DNA from: Ignavibacteria bacterium RIFOXYB12_FULL_35_14
GTDB taxonomy: Bacteria; Bacteroidota; Ignavibacteria; Ignavibacteriales; Ignavibacteriaceae
Assembly: GCA_001803045.1 (NCBI GenBank)
Contig: MHAR01000039.1
Span: 1-32,961 of the forward strand
Length of the DNA stretch: 32,961 bases
Direction: 5' to 3'
Shown: positions 1 to 10,098 of the stretch, piece after piece
Layout: each line of letters opens with the position of its first letter
Numbering within the stretch: the first letter of the stretch is position 1
Notes under the pieces: model-generated
Databases searched by the model: none
What the model saw: only the letters and a program-made list of their open reading frames with translations
What the model was told of the DNA's origin: nothing
Translations under genes and position numbers: made by a program

Positions 1-93
1 TGTTATGACGTTTCTTGTTATCATTTTTACCCACTTACTTCCACGATGAGCCTAAGTTTTAATGGTTATCAATTGTCTTGCTTTAAAAGAGGA

Positions 94-180
94 AAACTGT
101 CGGGCTTTGAGGGCAAAAGTCCGACAGTTTGAGTGTCATCTTGTGGAGGGTGCTATGCTTAAAACTATTATCTATTTCTC
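94..180 (+). repeat. Hairpin + SD + MLKT module, copy 1
   Basis: A 10-bp perfect inverted repeat (AAACTGTCGG at 94-103, CCGACAGTTT at 121-130) is followed by GTGTCATC, a GGAGGG Shine-Dalgarno-like stretch and the start ATGCTTAAAACT at 155. The same order of elements recurs at 395-480. The shared parts are GTGTCATC, GGAGGG, and TGCTATGCTTAAAACT; the hairpin stems differ in sequence but not in position. No function is recognised. It could be a small repeat family or the leader of a lost gene. Confidence 0.5.
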
Positions 181-256
181 GGTAATATTACTCAAGCAAC
201 GTGCCATTCGAATAATCATTGATTACTTCTCAAATTCAAAACATTTAATTCAATAA
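155..256 (+). CDS. Possible 33-aa micro-ORF (MLKT start)
   Basis: This short frame starts MLKTIIYFSV and follows a GGAGGG sequence at a plausible distance, directly after the copy 1 hairpin. The product would be hydrophobic at its N-terminus and basic later. No family is recognised. The only support is the ribosome-binding-like sequence and the repeat of the same start (MLKT) at 462. It may be non-coding. Confidence 0.2.
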   Translation: MLKTIIYFSVILLKQRAIRIIIDYFSNSKHLIQ

Positions 257-394
257 ATGGGGAAATCGTAATTCTTACGTTGAAAAAGACAGTTTTACAA
301 GTAATTATATCTTGATGAAAGTAAAAATTCGTCTTTGTGAATAAAGGGGATTTTAGGATTTAATTTTTGTAGCTTTTAGTTGAAATGGGAAGGA

Positions 395-480
395 TACCGA
401 CTGACATAATTTGTTAAGTATGTCAGTCGGTACTGTTGTGTCATCATAAAGGAGGGATGCTATGCTTAAAACTGTAAGAA
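395..480 (+). repeat. Hairpin + SD + MLKT module, copy 2
   Basis: A perfect 14-bp inverted repeat (395-408 and 419-432, core CCGACTGACAT, 10-nt loop) is followed by GTGTCATC, GGAGGG and TGCTATGCTTAAAACT, as in copy 1. The long perfect stem would form a stable hairpin in RNA about 30 nt before the ATG at 462. Apart from these modules, nothing else is recognised in 1-604, the upstream side of nadA. Confidence 0.55.
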
Positions 481-524
481 TCGTTGGTACAATCAAAATG
501 CCATCAAAAATTGCTTGTTTTTAA
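462..524 (+). CDS. Possible 20-aa micro-ORF (MLKT start)
   Basis: This very short frame begins MLKTVRIVG after GGAGGG in copy 2 of the repeated module and ends at 522-524. It shares its first four codons with the micro-ORF at 155. It could be a leader peptide, a remnant of a longer gene, or no gene. It ends 80 nt before nadA, so a leader role for nadA is possible but unsupported. Confidence 0.2.
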   Translation: MLKTVRIVGTIKMPSKIACF

Positions 525-604
525 TCAGTTTACACAGTTATATTTATCTCAAGTTCAGAATAATTATACTTCTGAAAGATTTTGAGACATATTTAAGAGG
601 ATAA

Positions 605-1555
605 ATGATTAGCACTTTAAATACTGAAGTTGAAATTGATTACCGTGATGAGATTCTTAAACTAAAAAAAGGATCAAATGCAGTGATCTTAGCTCATTAT
701 TACCAGGAATCCGAAATTCAGGACTTAGCTGATTTTGTTGGGGATAGCCTGGAATTAGCTCGCAGAGCAAAATCAACAAATGCAGATATAATAGTATTCG
801 CAGGCGTTCATTTTATGGCAGAGACAGCAAAGATTCTCAGCCCGCATAAACCCGTTTTATTACCTGACTTAGAAGCTGGGTGTTCATTAGCGGATAGTTG
901 TCCCGCACCATTATTCAAAGCATTCAGGGAGAAGCATCCGGATCATGTTGCCATTACATACATTAACTGTACTGCGGCTGTTAAGGCATTAAGCGATATT
1001 ATTTGCACATCAAGCAATGCCGAAAAAATAATTAACCAGATTCCGAAAGATCAACCGATACTTTTTGCTCCGGATAGAAATTTGGGAAAATACTTGATAA
1101 AGAAAACCGGAAGAGATATGCTTCTATGGGATGGAACTTGTATCGTTCACGAAACATTCAGCGAACGAAAAATAATAGATCTTCAGACTGAATATCCAGA
1201 TGCAAAACTAATTGCTCATCCCGAATGTGAAGATGCTTTGCTGAATCGTGCCGATTACATTGGCTCGACAAGCAAGCTGCTTCAGTTTACCAAGGAAGAT
1301 TCAAGCTTAAGCTACATTGTTGCAACTGAGGTTGGAATAATTCACCAGATGAAGAAAGCATCGCCGCATAAAAATTTTATACCTGCTCCGCCCGAAAAGA
1401 ATAATTGTAATTGCAACGAATGCCCTTATATGAAATTGAATACACTTGAGAAGCTTTATCTTTGCATGAAGAATGGTAAACCTGAAATAACGATGGATAA
1501 AGAGATACTTCTAAAAGCTTTAAAACCGATAGAACGAATGCTTGAGATGAGCTAA
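605..1555 (+). CDS. nadA: Quinolinate synthase NadA
   Basis: NadA condenses iminoaspartate with dihydroxyacetone phosphate to give quinolinate in de novo NAD synthesis, in the cytoplasm, using a [4Fe-4S] cluster. The 316-aa protein has the family's usual length. The N-terminal AVILAHYYQ motif (about 26-34), [12 protein letters not shown] (C93), DGTCIVHE (C179) and the C-terminal CNCNECPYM cluster (C268, C270, C273) are visible; one cysteine from each region is expected to bind the cluster. An AAGAGG sequence lies just before the ATG. No nadB or nadC is in the window, so the gene stands alone. Its 3' end overlaps the convergent kinase gene by 4 nt. Confidence 0.96.
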   Translation: MISTLNTEVEIDYRDEILKLKKGSNAVILAHYYQESEIQDLADFVGDSLELARRAKSTNADIIVFAGVHFMAETAKILSPHKPVLLPDLEAGCSLADSCPAPLFKAFREKHPDHVAITYINCTAAVKALSDIICTSSNAEKIINQIPKDQPILFAPDRNLGKYLIKKTGRDMLLWDGTCIVHETFSERKIIDLQTEYPDAKLIAHPECEDALLNRADYIGSTSKLLQFTKEDSSLSYIVATEVGIIHQMKKASPHKNFIPAPPEKNNCNCNECPYMKLNTLEKLYLCMKNGKPEITMDKEILLKALKPIERMLEMS

Positions 1556-2760
1556 GATTTTTTAAGAATTATTTTTATTGTTGTCCCTTCTCCGATCACA
1601 GAATTTTTAACGAAAATTTTTCCTTTATGATAGACTTCAATTATTCGCTTAGAAAGACTTAGCCCTAAACCCCATCCTCTTCGTTTTGTGCTGTAACCCG
1701 GCCGGAAAATATCTTTCCTTCTCTTTAGATCAATTCCTTTTCCGTTATCTGCAACATCAATTTCTATTTCTTTTCGCGCCTCCTTAACGGTTATCTCAAT
1801 TTTTCCCTGCTTATGGTCAATTGCATCAAGAGCATTTTTGATGAGGTTCTCAATTACCCATTCAAATAACTCTGAATTTAACTCTGCATTTGCTTGTTTA
1901 TCACCCTGCAGAATGATCTCAACGCTTTTACCTAATTGAGGAAGCCTGCGTGCAAAATATTCTTTGACTTTATAGATCTCATCATAAACCGAAAGTTTTT
2001 TTAATTCGGGAACTGCTCCGATTTTTGAAAAACGGTAGGTGATCTTATTCAATTTTTCTACGTCATCTGTAATTTCGTTAGTAATGTCCAACACTCTGTC
2101 TTTGTCGTGATAATGCATTTTCAGCATTTCAATCCATCCCATCAAGCTTGAAATTGGCGTTCCAAATTGATGTGCTGTTTCTTTAGCCATCCCGACCCAT
2201 ATGTTGCTTTGCTCACTTTTTTTAATATTGCTGAATCCGATATATCCTAAAATTATAAAGAGAGCTGCTATTAAGATTTGAAGGTAAGGATAATATTGCA
2301 ATCGCTCTATCAGGTCTGAATCACCATAATGAATTTTTTGAAGAATAATACTATCAGCATATGCTACGAGAATTGGATTATGCTGTTCATCCATTTCTTT
2401 TATTTTCTTCTCAAAAAAATCTCTCAATTGTGTTTGAGATAGAGTAGTATCATACCTTACATTTCGTATTTCACTTCGGTTAACAAGATTTAGGGCATCA
2501 TTCGCATCGGTAATGACAAGAGGAAAATCTATAGGTCTGATAATGTTTTCAAAAAGGAAAGTCAAATCAGCACCAGAATCTGTAGTGTTGGCAATATATT
2601 CTATACCCCTCGCATACAGCTCAACAATTTGCTTTTCTTTTTCCTGAAGCTTTTGCACCAAATTTTGAGTGTAGAATAACGTGCCTGCAGCTATAAGAAT
2701 AGCAACTATCAATAAAAAGATTTTGAAGTTTACCGAAGCAGGTCCGCCGGACATTTTCAT
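1552..2760 (-). CDS. Membrane sensor histidine kinase, orphan
   Basis: This is a 402-aa transmembrane sensor kinase. One TM segment lies at about 12-30 and another at about 159-176, with a roughly 125-aa extracytoplasmic sensor between them that resembles no family I can name. The H-box reads [17 protein letters not shown] with the phospho-acceptor H197, followed by the N-box ([10 protein letters not shown], about 304-313), DNGKGI (338-343) and GWGLGLSLS (362-370). The [10 protein letters not shown] type of H-box is of the HisKA-like class common in Bacteroidota relatives. No response regulator is adjacent, so its partner must be elsewhere. It lies 93 bp downstream of purA on the same strand and overlaps nadA tail to tail. 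Confidence 0.9.
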   Translation of the reverse strand: MKMSGGPASVNFKIFLLIVAILIAAGTLFYTQNLVQKLQEKEKQIVELYARGIEYIANTTDSGADLTFLFENIIRPIDFPLVITDANDALNLVNRSEIRNVRYDTTLSQTQLRDFFEKKIKEMDEQHNPILVAYADSIILQKIHYGDSDLIERLQYYPYLQILIAALFIILGYIGFSNIKKSEQSNIWVGMAKETAHQFGTPISSLMGWIEMLKMHYHDKDRVLDITNEITDDVEKLNKITYRFSKIGAVPELKKLSVYDEIYKVKEYFARRLPQLGKSVEIILQGDKQANAELNSELFEWVIENLIKNALDAIDHKQGKIEITVKEARKEIEIDVADNGKGIDLKRRKDIFRPGYSTKRRGWGLGLSLSKRIIEVYHKGKIFVKNSVIGEGTTIKIILKKS

Positions 2761-2853
2761 AGAGATAAATCCAATTACTTAAGAATTAACTTAAACAGGG
2801 GTAAAGCTATTCGAATTAAACCAAAATTCGTGTGCAATTTTTCGGTATTATTT

Positions 2854-4209
<1,356 letters not shown>

Positions 4210-4223
4210 TTATTTAAGATTTT

Positions 4224-4565
4224 TTACTTTGCAAAACTTGCTACTGCTTCGTCTATGGTTTTATAAGTCTCGAATATTGTTATAAGCTTTGTAATTATTA
4301 ACAGGCTTTCAATTTTATCTGTAACGCGAGATAACCTGAATGTTCCCTCGGATTTTTTTACGGTAGTTAAAGCACCAATGAGCATTCCAAGTCCGGAACT
4401 GTTCATAAATTTTACATCGTGCAAATCAACAACAATATTTTTTTTGCCCTCATCAATCAGCTTATGCAGCATATCATTAAATTCTTTAGTCTCCTCACCG
4501 CCCATTACATTTCCTTTAAGTTCAATTAGAACAGCATTATAACGTTCACTAATTTTTGTTTTCAT
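4224..4565 (-). CDS. STAS-domain anti-sigma factor antagonist
   Basis: This is a 113-aa single STAS domain of the SpoIIAA/RsbV type. In partner switching such a protein, when unphosphorylated, binds an RsbW-like kinase and frees that kinase's other target. The conserved FMNSSGLGMLIG segment holds the likely phospho-acceptor serine (S56 or S57). An AAGGAG Shine-Dalgarno sequence precedes the ATG. No kinase gene is adjacent. An RsbW-like kinase and SpoIIE phosphatases are encoded from about 7.2 to 14.7 kb and may be its partners, though this is inference. Confidence 0.9.
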   Translation of the reverse strand: MKTKISERYNAVLIELKGNVMGGEETKEFNDMLHKLIDEGKKNIVVDLHDVKFMNSSGLGMLIGALTTVKKSEGTFRLSRVTDKIESLLIITKLITIFETYKTIDEAVASFAK

Positions 4566-4802
4566 GAATAACTCCTTAATATTTCATTGAAATTTAATTA
4601 GATGGATTTTCTAAAGCAAGTAAGAATCTTTAAATATCACAGCGATTAACAAAAATTATATTTATTTAATCCTGAAAGCCAATCTTCTGTCCAACATATG
4701 ATTTTGATTTCAAAAACTATCACTTTCAATTGTTTAATTATAAACTGAGTTCATTTCTTTTTACTTTTACGGAACCAATCAGCAATTATTTCGTCTAAAA
4801 AC

Positions 4803-5399
4803 ATGAAATTCAACAAGAAAAAAGTAAACTTGCAAAATCCACAGATTTTATCTTTAGATGATGATTTCTCTCTTATAAAAAGATTTATTGAAGGAGATGA
4901 AACCACATTTAGACTGCTTGTTCAACGTCATAAAGACAAGGTTCGTAATCTAACTTACTTAACTCTTGGCGGTGATGATTTAGTTGACGACATTGCTCAG
5001 GATGTGTTTCTAACCGTTTATAAAAATCTGAACAAGTTTCGTTTCGAGTCTCAATTTTCAACCTGGCTGTATAGAATTACCGTCAACAAGTGCAAAGATC
5101 ATCTAAGGAAAAAACGAATAAGAAATATTTTTACAAGTATAAAGGAAGATGAACAAGAGCCGGTTTATCATTCTTCGCATGAAACTAAAGATACAGCAGA
5201 AATAGTTAGAAAGGCTGTTAAAGAACTACCTGATAAGCTGAGAATTCCTCTAATGCTTAAAGACTTAGAAGGGTTTAGTTATCAGGAAATTGCAAAAACT
5301 GTGAGTTGCGAAATTGGTACTGTTAAATCCCGAATTTTTAGGGCACGGGAAGGATTAAGAAATATCCTAAAGCCATATGAAAAGGAGCTGATGTTATGA
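4803..5399 (+). CDS. ECF (sigma-70 family) RNA polymerase sigma factor
   Basis: The 198-aa protein has a sigma region 2 at about 21-105 (DDLVDDIAQDVFLTVYKNL, FSTWLYRITVNKCKDHLRKK) and a sigma region 4 helix-turn-helix at about 133-187 (ELPDKLRIPLMLKDLEGFSY, EIGTVKSRIFRAREGLR). There is no region 1.1 or 3, as usual for ECF factors. Its stop overlaps the ATG of the following membrane anti-sigma-like gene (ATGA), a pattern typical of sigma/anti-sigma pairs. No strong Shine-Dalgarno precedes the ATG; the upstream sequence is AT-rich. It is divergent from the STAS gene. Confidence 0.95.
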   Translation: MKFNKKKVNLQNPQILSLDDDFSLIKRFIEGDETTFRLLVQRHKDKVRNLTYLTLGGDDLVDDIAQDVFLTVYKNLNKFRFESQFSTWLYRITVNKCKDHLRKKRIRNIFTSIKEDEQEPVYHSSHETKDTAEIVRKAVKELPDKLRIPLMLKDLEGFSYQEIAKTVSCEIGTVKSRIFRAREGLRNILKPYEKELML

Positions 5400-6961
5400 A
5401 TAAATTTTACAAAGAATATGAAATGCTCTCTGCCTATATTGATGGGGAGCTTACTAAAGAAGAAGTTAAATATATAGAAGATAAATTAGCAGTATCAAAA
5501 GATCTTCAGCAAAAACTTACCGAACTTAGGCGAGTTAAGGAATTATCACAATCTTCATTTCAAAAAGTTATCGAATCCCCATATTTTGAGACTAAGCTGA
5601 TTGCCAGTTTAAATTCGGAGAGTTCTTCGGAATATAAAATAAAGAAATGGATTCCTGTACTCGGAATTTCTTTAACAACAATCGTTCTAATGCTATTCTT
5701 GAGATCTAATCCCAAATTTTTTGATACGATTATTGAAGAGCAAAAAACAAAATTAGCCGGGCTTTATACTGAGAATTTAAAACCGCTTTTTATTACAGCC
5801 GGTTTGACCAACGAAGATATTTTTGACTTTGCGTTATACCGAAAACTTCCGCTTGATAAAGAACGCGGTCAGTATCTGATGATTGGTTCTAACGAAGATG
5901 GTTCTAATTATTTTGAAATTAAAACTGCTTCAATAGTTAAGAAAGGAAATGACTTTGAAAAGTTTATTGCAGCATTAGACCTTAACGAAAAACAAAAACT
6001 TCAAATCGATTCTATTCTCGAATCATATGCCAATGATATGCAAGGACAAATCCTTGTAAACGAGAATAACACAGTTGCAATAAGTCCTAAGCTTTGGAAT
6101 TATAACAAAGCAATCTTTGCTGATGTAATGGCATTTGCAAAAGATGCAAACGGTGTGCAATTCGTAAAAATAGCACCAGCCGGATTTCGTGACATCAATA
6201 GACCTCAGCTTGTAGAAATTGCTGAAGTTGTGAAAGCTGCAAGTGACAGCGATTATATTTTCATGACACCCGATACAATTTTTATTGAAACGTTCAGATT
6301 TGACAAGGAAAAATTCGATGATGAAATGAGAAGGATGCAGGTTGAAATGAAAAAGAATTTAAAAGAAGCCGAAAATCAATTACGTCAGCAGAATTTCATT
6401 CTTAACATCGATAAAAATATTGTTAAGCTGAGAACTAAAGGCGGTAAGGAAAATAAATTAGAAGTCTTCATTGATACCAACATTTGCCGGGTTCAAATCC
6501 CTGACATGCACTTTGATTGGTCGGAAATTTCGTTACCGAATTTCGACGATCTCGAAACTCAGATTGCAGCGGCGACTAAGAATTTGCAATCCTTTACAAT
6601 TAAAATTCCGAAAGAAGGGCACAGCAGGCAGAAATTTGAGTTCAGAGTTGACGTTAGAGATTCAGCTCAAAAATTTAATTTTGATATTGATATACCCAAT
6701 TTCAAAACTCCGATTCTCCCTGATACATTTATGAATGACTCGACATTTAGTGAACTCTATAACTTAAAAGCTGACTCTATTTCAAATTTGTTTAGGCAGC
6801 TCATGGATGATTCAATGATTTTTTATCAGAAAGACTTTCAGATTGAAATGAGGGAATTCCAAAAGGAAATGAAAAAATTGAGAGAGGAATTGCTCCGGCT
6901 TCAAAAGGATTTGAAAAAGGAACCTACCAAAGTAAAAGAAGTAGAATCATTAGAAATCTAA
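5396..6961 (+). CDS. Membrane anti-sigma-like protein with large extracytoplasmic region
   Basis: This 521-aa protein overlaps the ECF sigma gene by 4 nt. The N-terminus (YEMLSAYIDGELTKEEVKYI, about 8-27) looks like the anti-sigma N-terminal helix bundle of the zf-HC2 kind, but the zinc-binding HxxxCxxC cysteines are absent. One TM segment lies at about 84-103. The remaining 420 or so residues should be outside the cytoplasm. They include two highly charged helical stretches (about 312-335 and 475-515) that could be coiled coils. The outer domain resembles nothing I recognise. It probably holds the sigma factor at the membrane and senses the envelope. Confidence 0.75.
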   Translation: MNKFYKEYEMLSAYIDGELTKEEVKYIEDKLAVSKDLQQKLTELRRVKELSQSSFQKVIESPYFETKLIASLNSESSSEYKIKKWIPVLGISLTTIVLMLFLRSNPKFFDTIIEEQKTKLAGLYTENLKPLFITAGLTNEDIFDFALYRKLPLDKERGQYLMIGSNEDGSNYFEIKTASIVKKGNDFEKFIAALDLNEKQKLQIDSILESYANDMQGQILVNENNTVAISPKLWNYNKAIFADVMAFAKDANGVQFVKIAPAGFRDINRPQLVEIAEVVKAASDSDYIFMTPDTIFIETFRFDKEKFDDEMRRMQVEMKKNLKEAENQLRQQNFILNIDKNIVKLRTKGGKENKLEVFIDTNICRVQIPDMHFDWSEISLPNFDDLETQIAAATKNLQSFTIKIPKEGHSRQKFEFRVDVRDSAQKFNFDIDIPNFKTPILPDTFMNDSTFSELYNLKADSISNLFRQLMDDSMIFYQKDFQIEMREFQKEMKKLREELLRLQKDLKKEPTKVKEVESLEI

Positions 6962-6973
6962 CCAAATTTTAAT

Positions 6974-7033
6974 CTTTGTGTCTCTGCGTCTTAGCGGTAA
7001 AAAATATCACCGCAAAGACGCTAAGTCGCAAAG
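6974..7033. repeat. Imperfect palindromic repeat (CTTTGCGTCTTTGCGG type)
   Basis: The 25-nt arms at 6974-6998 and 7009-7033 are imperfect reverse complements separated by 10 nt. The words CTCTGCGTCTTAGCGG and CCGCAAAGACGCTAAG are the core. It lies 13 nt past the stop of the anti-sigma gene. It may also act as a transcription stop for the sigma operon, but there is no T-run. Palindromes of this GCGTCTTTGCGG style are, to my knowledge, scattered in many environmental bacterial genomes. Confidence 0.6.
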
Positions 7034-7065
7034 GTAACAGCAGCCCGCATAAAACCACTCCATAG

Positions 7066-7149
7066 TAATCAAGCAAGAATTGCTTATTTTTGCACTCATC
7101 AGCAAAATAAGCCGTCTATTGAACCTTTCTTTAAAGGTAAGCTTGATTA
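7066..7149. other. Nested inverted repeats, possible three-way RNA junction
   Basis: Outer arms TAATCAAGC (7066-7074) and GCTTGATTA (7141-7149) pair perfectly. They enclose two hairpins: GCTTATTTTTGC/GCAAAATAAGC (7082-7093/7102-7112, one bulge) and ACCTTT/AAAGGT (7123-7128/7133-7138). The layout would fold as a three-way junction 62 nt before the SpoIIE gene at 7212. It could be a leader element, a small RNA or a fold-back repeat. Confidence 0.35.
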
Positions 7150-7211
7150 TTCTATTTTCAAAACGGAAATAGATAGTGTAGATTAAAATTCAATATAAAT
7201 TTATCAAATAT

Positions 7212-9338
7212 ATGATTCGTCACATTTCTGCTGAAAATTTATTGCGAAACCTCAAAGTGCAACTGCTGCTTGTATTCGCGGCGGTGTTGTTCATTTTGAA
7301 ATTATTCTTCTCACCGGTTGAATCATTCGGCCTCATCCTACTCAACGAAGCATTAGTAATTTCGGCGGTAGCTTTCCTTCTTTTTTCTATAAACGATTTT
7401 ATAAGCAGCGGTAAATTTAATTTACTGTCACTTGTTATGAATCTTGGCATATTAAATGCGATCATGTTCTTTTTCATAACCTTTTCGGACTCAATTCTCA
7501 ATTTGTTTTATAGCAATCTCGGCGACAAAATTAAAAATCCCGATTTAATTTACACGATAATATCCTTTTTCTATGTTTCAATTTTTGTCAGCTCGCTCTG
7601 TTACATTTTTTTAACATTCAAACAATTTTACTTTACCGGGCACAAATACGAGCGCAGCATTTATTTCAACACTATGACAATATTCTTTCTGTTATCGGTA
7701 TCTACTGCCTTTTTAGATAAATTTCCCGAATTATCATACATCAACCATACTTTTTTAATAATCTCGATAATATTAATCGGAATCAATTCGATTAGAATTT
7801 CTTGGATTGCCTTTTTATCGAAGAAGGAAAAATTGCTCCTGCTAATTTTATCTGTTGTGATCTTGACTTTGTTTATACTGAATCTTATAAAAAGCGGTGA
7901 CGATACTACACACTATAAAATATTAAATGGCTTTTCACCCGCTCTCAATAATTTTTTACAATTGATGATGATTTATGGGATAGGATATTTCAGCATATTA
8001 TTCTTTACAACATTGTTTCATATTCCTACAGCAGAAGCTTACGATCGCAAAGCAAAGGAAGTTTCTTCTCTTCAATATTTCAGCCGTTTAATTACACAGG
8101 TATTAGACTTTAATGATTTAGCAGAAACAATCACTGATATTGCTATTAAGGTTTGTAATGCAGATGCCAGTTGGATTTCATTGAAGCAAGATGGTGAGAG
8201 CAGGATAGTTGCAAATAAAAATATAGGTTTTGTTGATGCTGATTCCATTACAAAATATATTTTGAATGAATCCAAACCATCACTTGAGAAATTGGAAAAG
8301 ACTATTTACCAGTTAAGTCCGCTTCATGATATTCCACAATTATCAGAAAAATATTCAAGCTTAACTGTCTCCATTCTCCGAGTTCACTCGGAAATTAAAG
8401 GGTACCTATTTGCTGCAAAAAAAGGCGATTCGATATTTGATGATGAAGATAAGGATGCTCTTAATACATTCACCGATTATGCATCTGTTGCAATTGAAAA
8501 TGCAAAGCTGCTTGAAGAATCGATTGAGAAACAAAGGCTTGAAAAGGAATTGGATGTTGCCCGCGAAATTCAAAAAAAAATATTACCGAGCAAAAATCCC
8601 GAATATGACGGCTTAGACATATCTTCTACATTTATTCCTGCTTTTGAAGTTGGCGGCGATTACTACGATTTCTTTGAGATAACAGAAAACAAACTCGGTT
8701 TTGTAATTGCAGATGTATCGGGCAAAGGTATCAGTGCAGCGTTTATAATGGCTGAAGTAAAAGGAATTTTTGAATCACTTTCCCAAACTTCGCTGTCGCC
8801 CAAAGAAATTCTTATCAATGCTAACCAAATATTAAGAAGAACTTTAGACAGAAAAAGTTTTGTAAGCGCGGCGTATGGTCTGCTCGACCTTAATGAACAA
8901 AAACTATTTTTAGCTCGTGCCGGTCATTGTCCAATTCTGCTTCTTCGTGATGGTGTTACGCAAGATATAAGACCATCGGGTTTAGGATTAGGTTTGAACT
9001 ATACAGCATATTTTGCTTCAACTCTCGAAGAAATCAAGTTGGATCTTAAAGAGAATGATGTTTTAGTTTTATTTACTGATGGTATAACTGAGGCGAAAAA
9101 TTCCGAGAAGGAAGATTTCGGAGAAATGAATTTTGAAAAAATATTAATTGAAAATAGTCATCTAAGCGCAGAAGAAATATCAAATGAAGTTATAAAAGGA
9201 GTAACATTATTTTCTCAGAACACAACACAGCATGATGATATTACTTTAGTTATTTTTAAGTTTAAACAAAAGTTTAATTTATTTGGAGAAAAAGAATGGC
9301 AGAATTCAGTACTTCAATCAAAGACCAGGGTAATATAA
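7212..9338 (+). CDS. Membrane GAF-SpoIIE (PP2C) phosphatase
   Basis: This 708-aa protein has about seven or eight TM segments in residues 15-270, a GAF-like domain at about 290-435, a short coiled linker, and a SpoIIE/PP2C-type serine phosphatase domain at about 455-690. Metal-binding signatures GGDYYD (481-486), ADVSGKG (500-506), FTDGITEA and HDDITLVIF are intact. Such RsbU/SpoIIE enzymes dephosphorylate STAS antagonists. The next gene encodes a STAS protein and starts 43 nt inside this one, so their translation is probably coupled. The start lacks a clear Shine-Dalgarno sequence. The signal sensed is unknown. Confidence 0.9.
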   Translation: MIRHISAENLLRNLKVQLLLVFAAVLFILKLFFSPVESFGLILLNEALVISAVAFLLFSINDFISSGKFNLLSLVMNLGILNAIMFFFITFSDSILNLFYSNLGDKIKNPDLIYTIISFFYVSIFVSSLCYIFLTFKQFYFTGHKYERSIYFNTMTIFFLLSVSTAFLDKFPELSYINHTFLIISIILIGINSIRISWIAFLSKKEKLLLLILSVVILTLFILNLIKSGDDTTHYKILNGFSPALNNFLQLMMIYGIGYFSILFFTTLFHIPTAEAYDRKAKEVSSLQYFSRLITQVLDFNDLAETITDIAIKVCNADASWISLKQDGESRIVANKNIGFVDADSITKYILNESKPSLEKLEKTIYQLSPLHDIPQLSEKYSSLTVSILRVHSEIKGYLFAAKKGDSIFDDEDKDALNTFTDYASVAIENAKLLEESIEKQRLEKELDVAREIQKKILPSKNPEYDGLDISSTFIPAFEVGGDYYDFFEITENKLGFVIADVSGKGISAAFIMAEVKGIFESLSQTSLSPKEILINANQILRRTLDRKSFVSAAYGLLDLNEQKLFLARAGHCPILLLRDGVTQDIRPSGLGLGLNYTAYFASTLEEIKLDLKENDVLVLFTDGITEAKNSEKEDFGEMNFEKILIENSHLSAEEISNEVIKGVTLFSQNTTQHDDITLVIFKFKQKFNLFGEKEWQNSVLQSKTRVI

Positions 9339-9649
9339 ACATAGTATATCTCAAGGGATTTTTGGATGCTCACACAGCACCCTCGCTTGAGAACACCTTT
9401 TCCGGTTTGGTTGATAAGGGCAGATATCAAATTGTTGTAAACTTTAAAGACCTTGCATACATAAGCAGCGCGGGTTTAGGAGTATTCATGGCTTTTATTG
9501 AAAAGATCAGAGAAAACAATGGCGATATCAAGCTCTCAAGCATGAGCGATAAAGTTTTTAACATTTTCGATTTGCTCGGCTTTCCGCTTCTTTACGAAAT
9601 ATTTAAGACAGAAGAAGAGGCGGTTAAAAAATTTAATGAGATAAAATAA
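9296..9649 (+). CDS. STAS-domain anti-sigma factor antagonist
   Basis: This 117-aa RsbV/SpoIIAA-like protein has the STAS core, with the phospho-acceptor segment YISSAGLGVFMAF (S57 or S58). Its ATG lies 43 nt inside the 3' end of the phosphatase gene and has a GGAGAAAAAG ribosome-binding sequence, so the start is well supported. It sits between a phosphatase that would activate it and an RsbW-like kinase that would phosphorylate it. This is the expected middle component of a partner-switching module. Confidence 0.93.
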   Translation: MAEFSTSIKDQGNINIVYLKGFLDAHTAPSLENTFSGLVDKGRYQIVVNFKDLAYISSAGLGVFMAFIEKIRENNGDIKLSSMSDKVFNIFDLLGFPLLYEIFKTEEEAVKKFNEIK

Positions 9650-9650
9650 A

Positions 9651-10097
9651 TTGAGAACAAGTAAAACCAAATCGAAGCAAAAACAGCTTCTTATTAAAAG
9701 CAGAACCGAAAACTTAACTACTGTAAGGGAATTCGTAAGCTTGGCTGTTGAAGAGGTTAATATTCCTCAAGACATTGCAGGCGATATTGTGCTGGCCGTT
9801 GATGAAGCTTGTACAAATATCATCAAGCATGCGTACAAATTTTTCCCGGATGGTGATATTACTATTCAATTAAAATATTCTGAAAAAAACATTAAAGTAA
9901 AAATCACCGATCACGGTGCATCTTTTTCTCCCGAATCTGTTCCGACTCCAGATCTGAAAAAATATTTTGAAGAAAAACGCGTTGGCGGACTTGGAATGTA
10001 TCTGATGAAATCGCTGATGGATGAGGTACATTATAAATCTGTTCCCGGTAAATACAACCAGGTTCTACTAACCAAGAAGTTAAATTCAACCAATTAA
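9651..10097 (+). CDS. RsbW-like anti-sigma serine kinase (GHKL ATPase)
   Basis: This 148-aa HATPase_c domain protein is of the RsbW/SpoIIAB type. The N-box DEACTNIIKHAY (51-62, with E52 and N56), the G1 box ITDHGASF (85-92) and the G2 box GGLGMYLMK (112-120) are visible. The start is TTG at 9651, one base after the preceding stop; no suitable ATG exists upstream in frame. Such kinases bind either a sigma factor or an unphosphorylated STAS protein. Which sigma factor it controls cannot be seen; the nearby ECF factor already has its own anti-sigma-like partner. Confidence 0.9.
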   Translation: MRTSKTKSKQKQLLIKSRTENLTTVREFVSLAVEEVNIPQDIAGDIVLAVDEACTNIIKHAYKFFPDGDITIQLKYSEKNIKVKITDHGASFSPESVPTPDLKKYFEEKRVGGLGMYLMKSLMDEVHYKSVPGKYNQVLLTKKLNSTN

Positions 10098-10098
10098 C

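Noticed and set aside
62-256. A 64-aa frame across the first hairpin module
   Set aside because: It reads through the inverted repeat and has no ribosome-binding sequence; only the inner MLKT start has one.
6480-6510. GGGTTCAAATCCC, which looks like a tRNA T-arm
   Set aside because: It lies in frame inside the anti-sigma-like gene and no acceptor, D or anticodon arms surround it.
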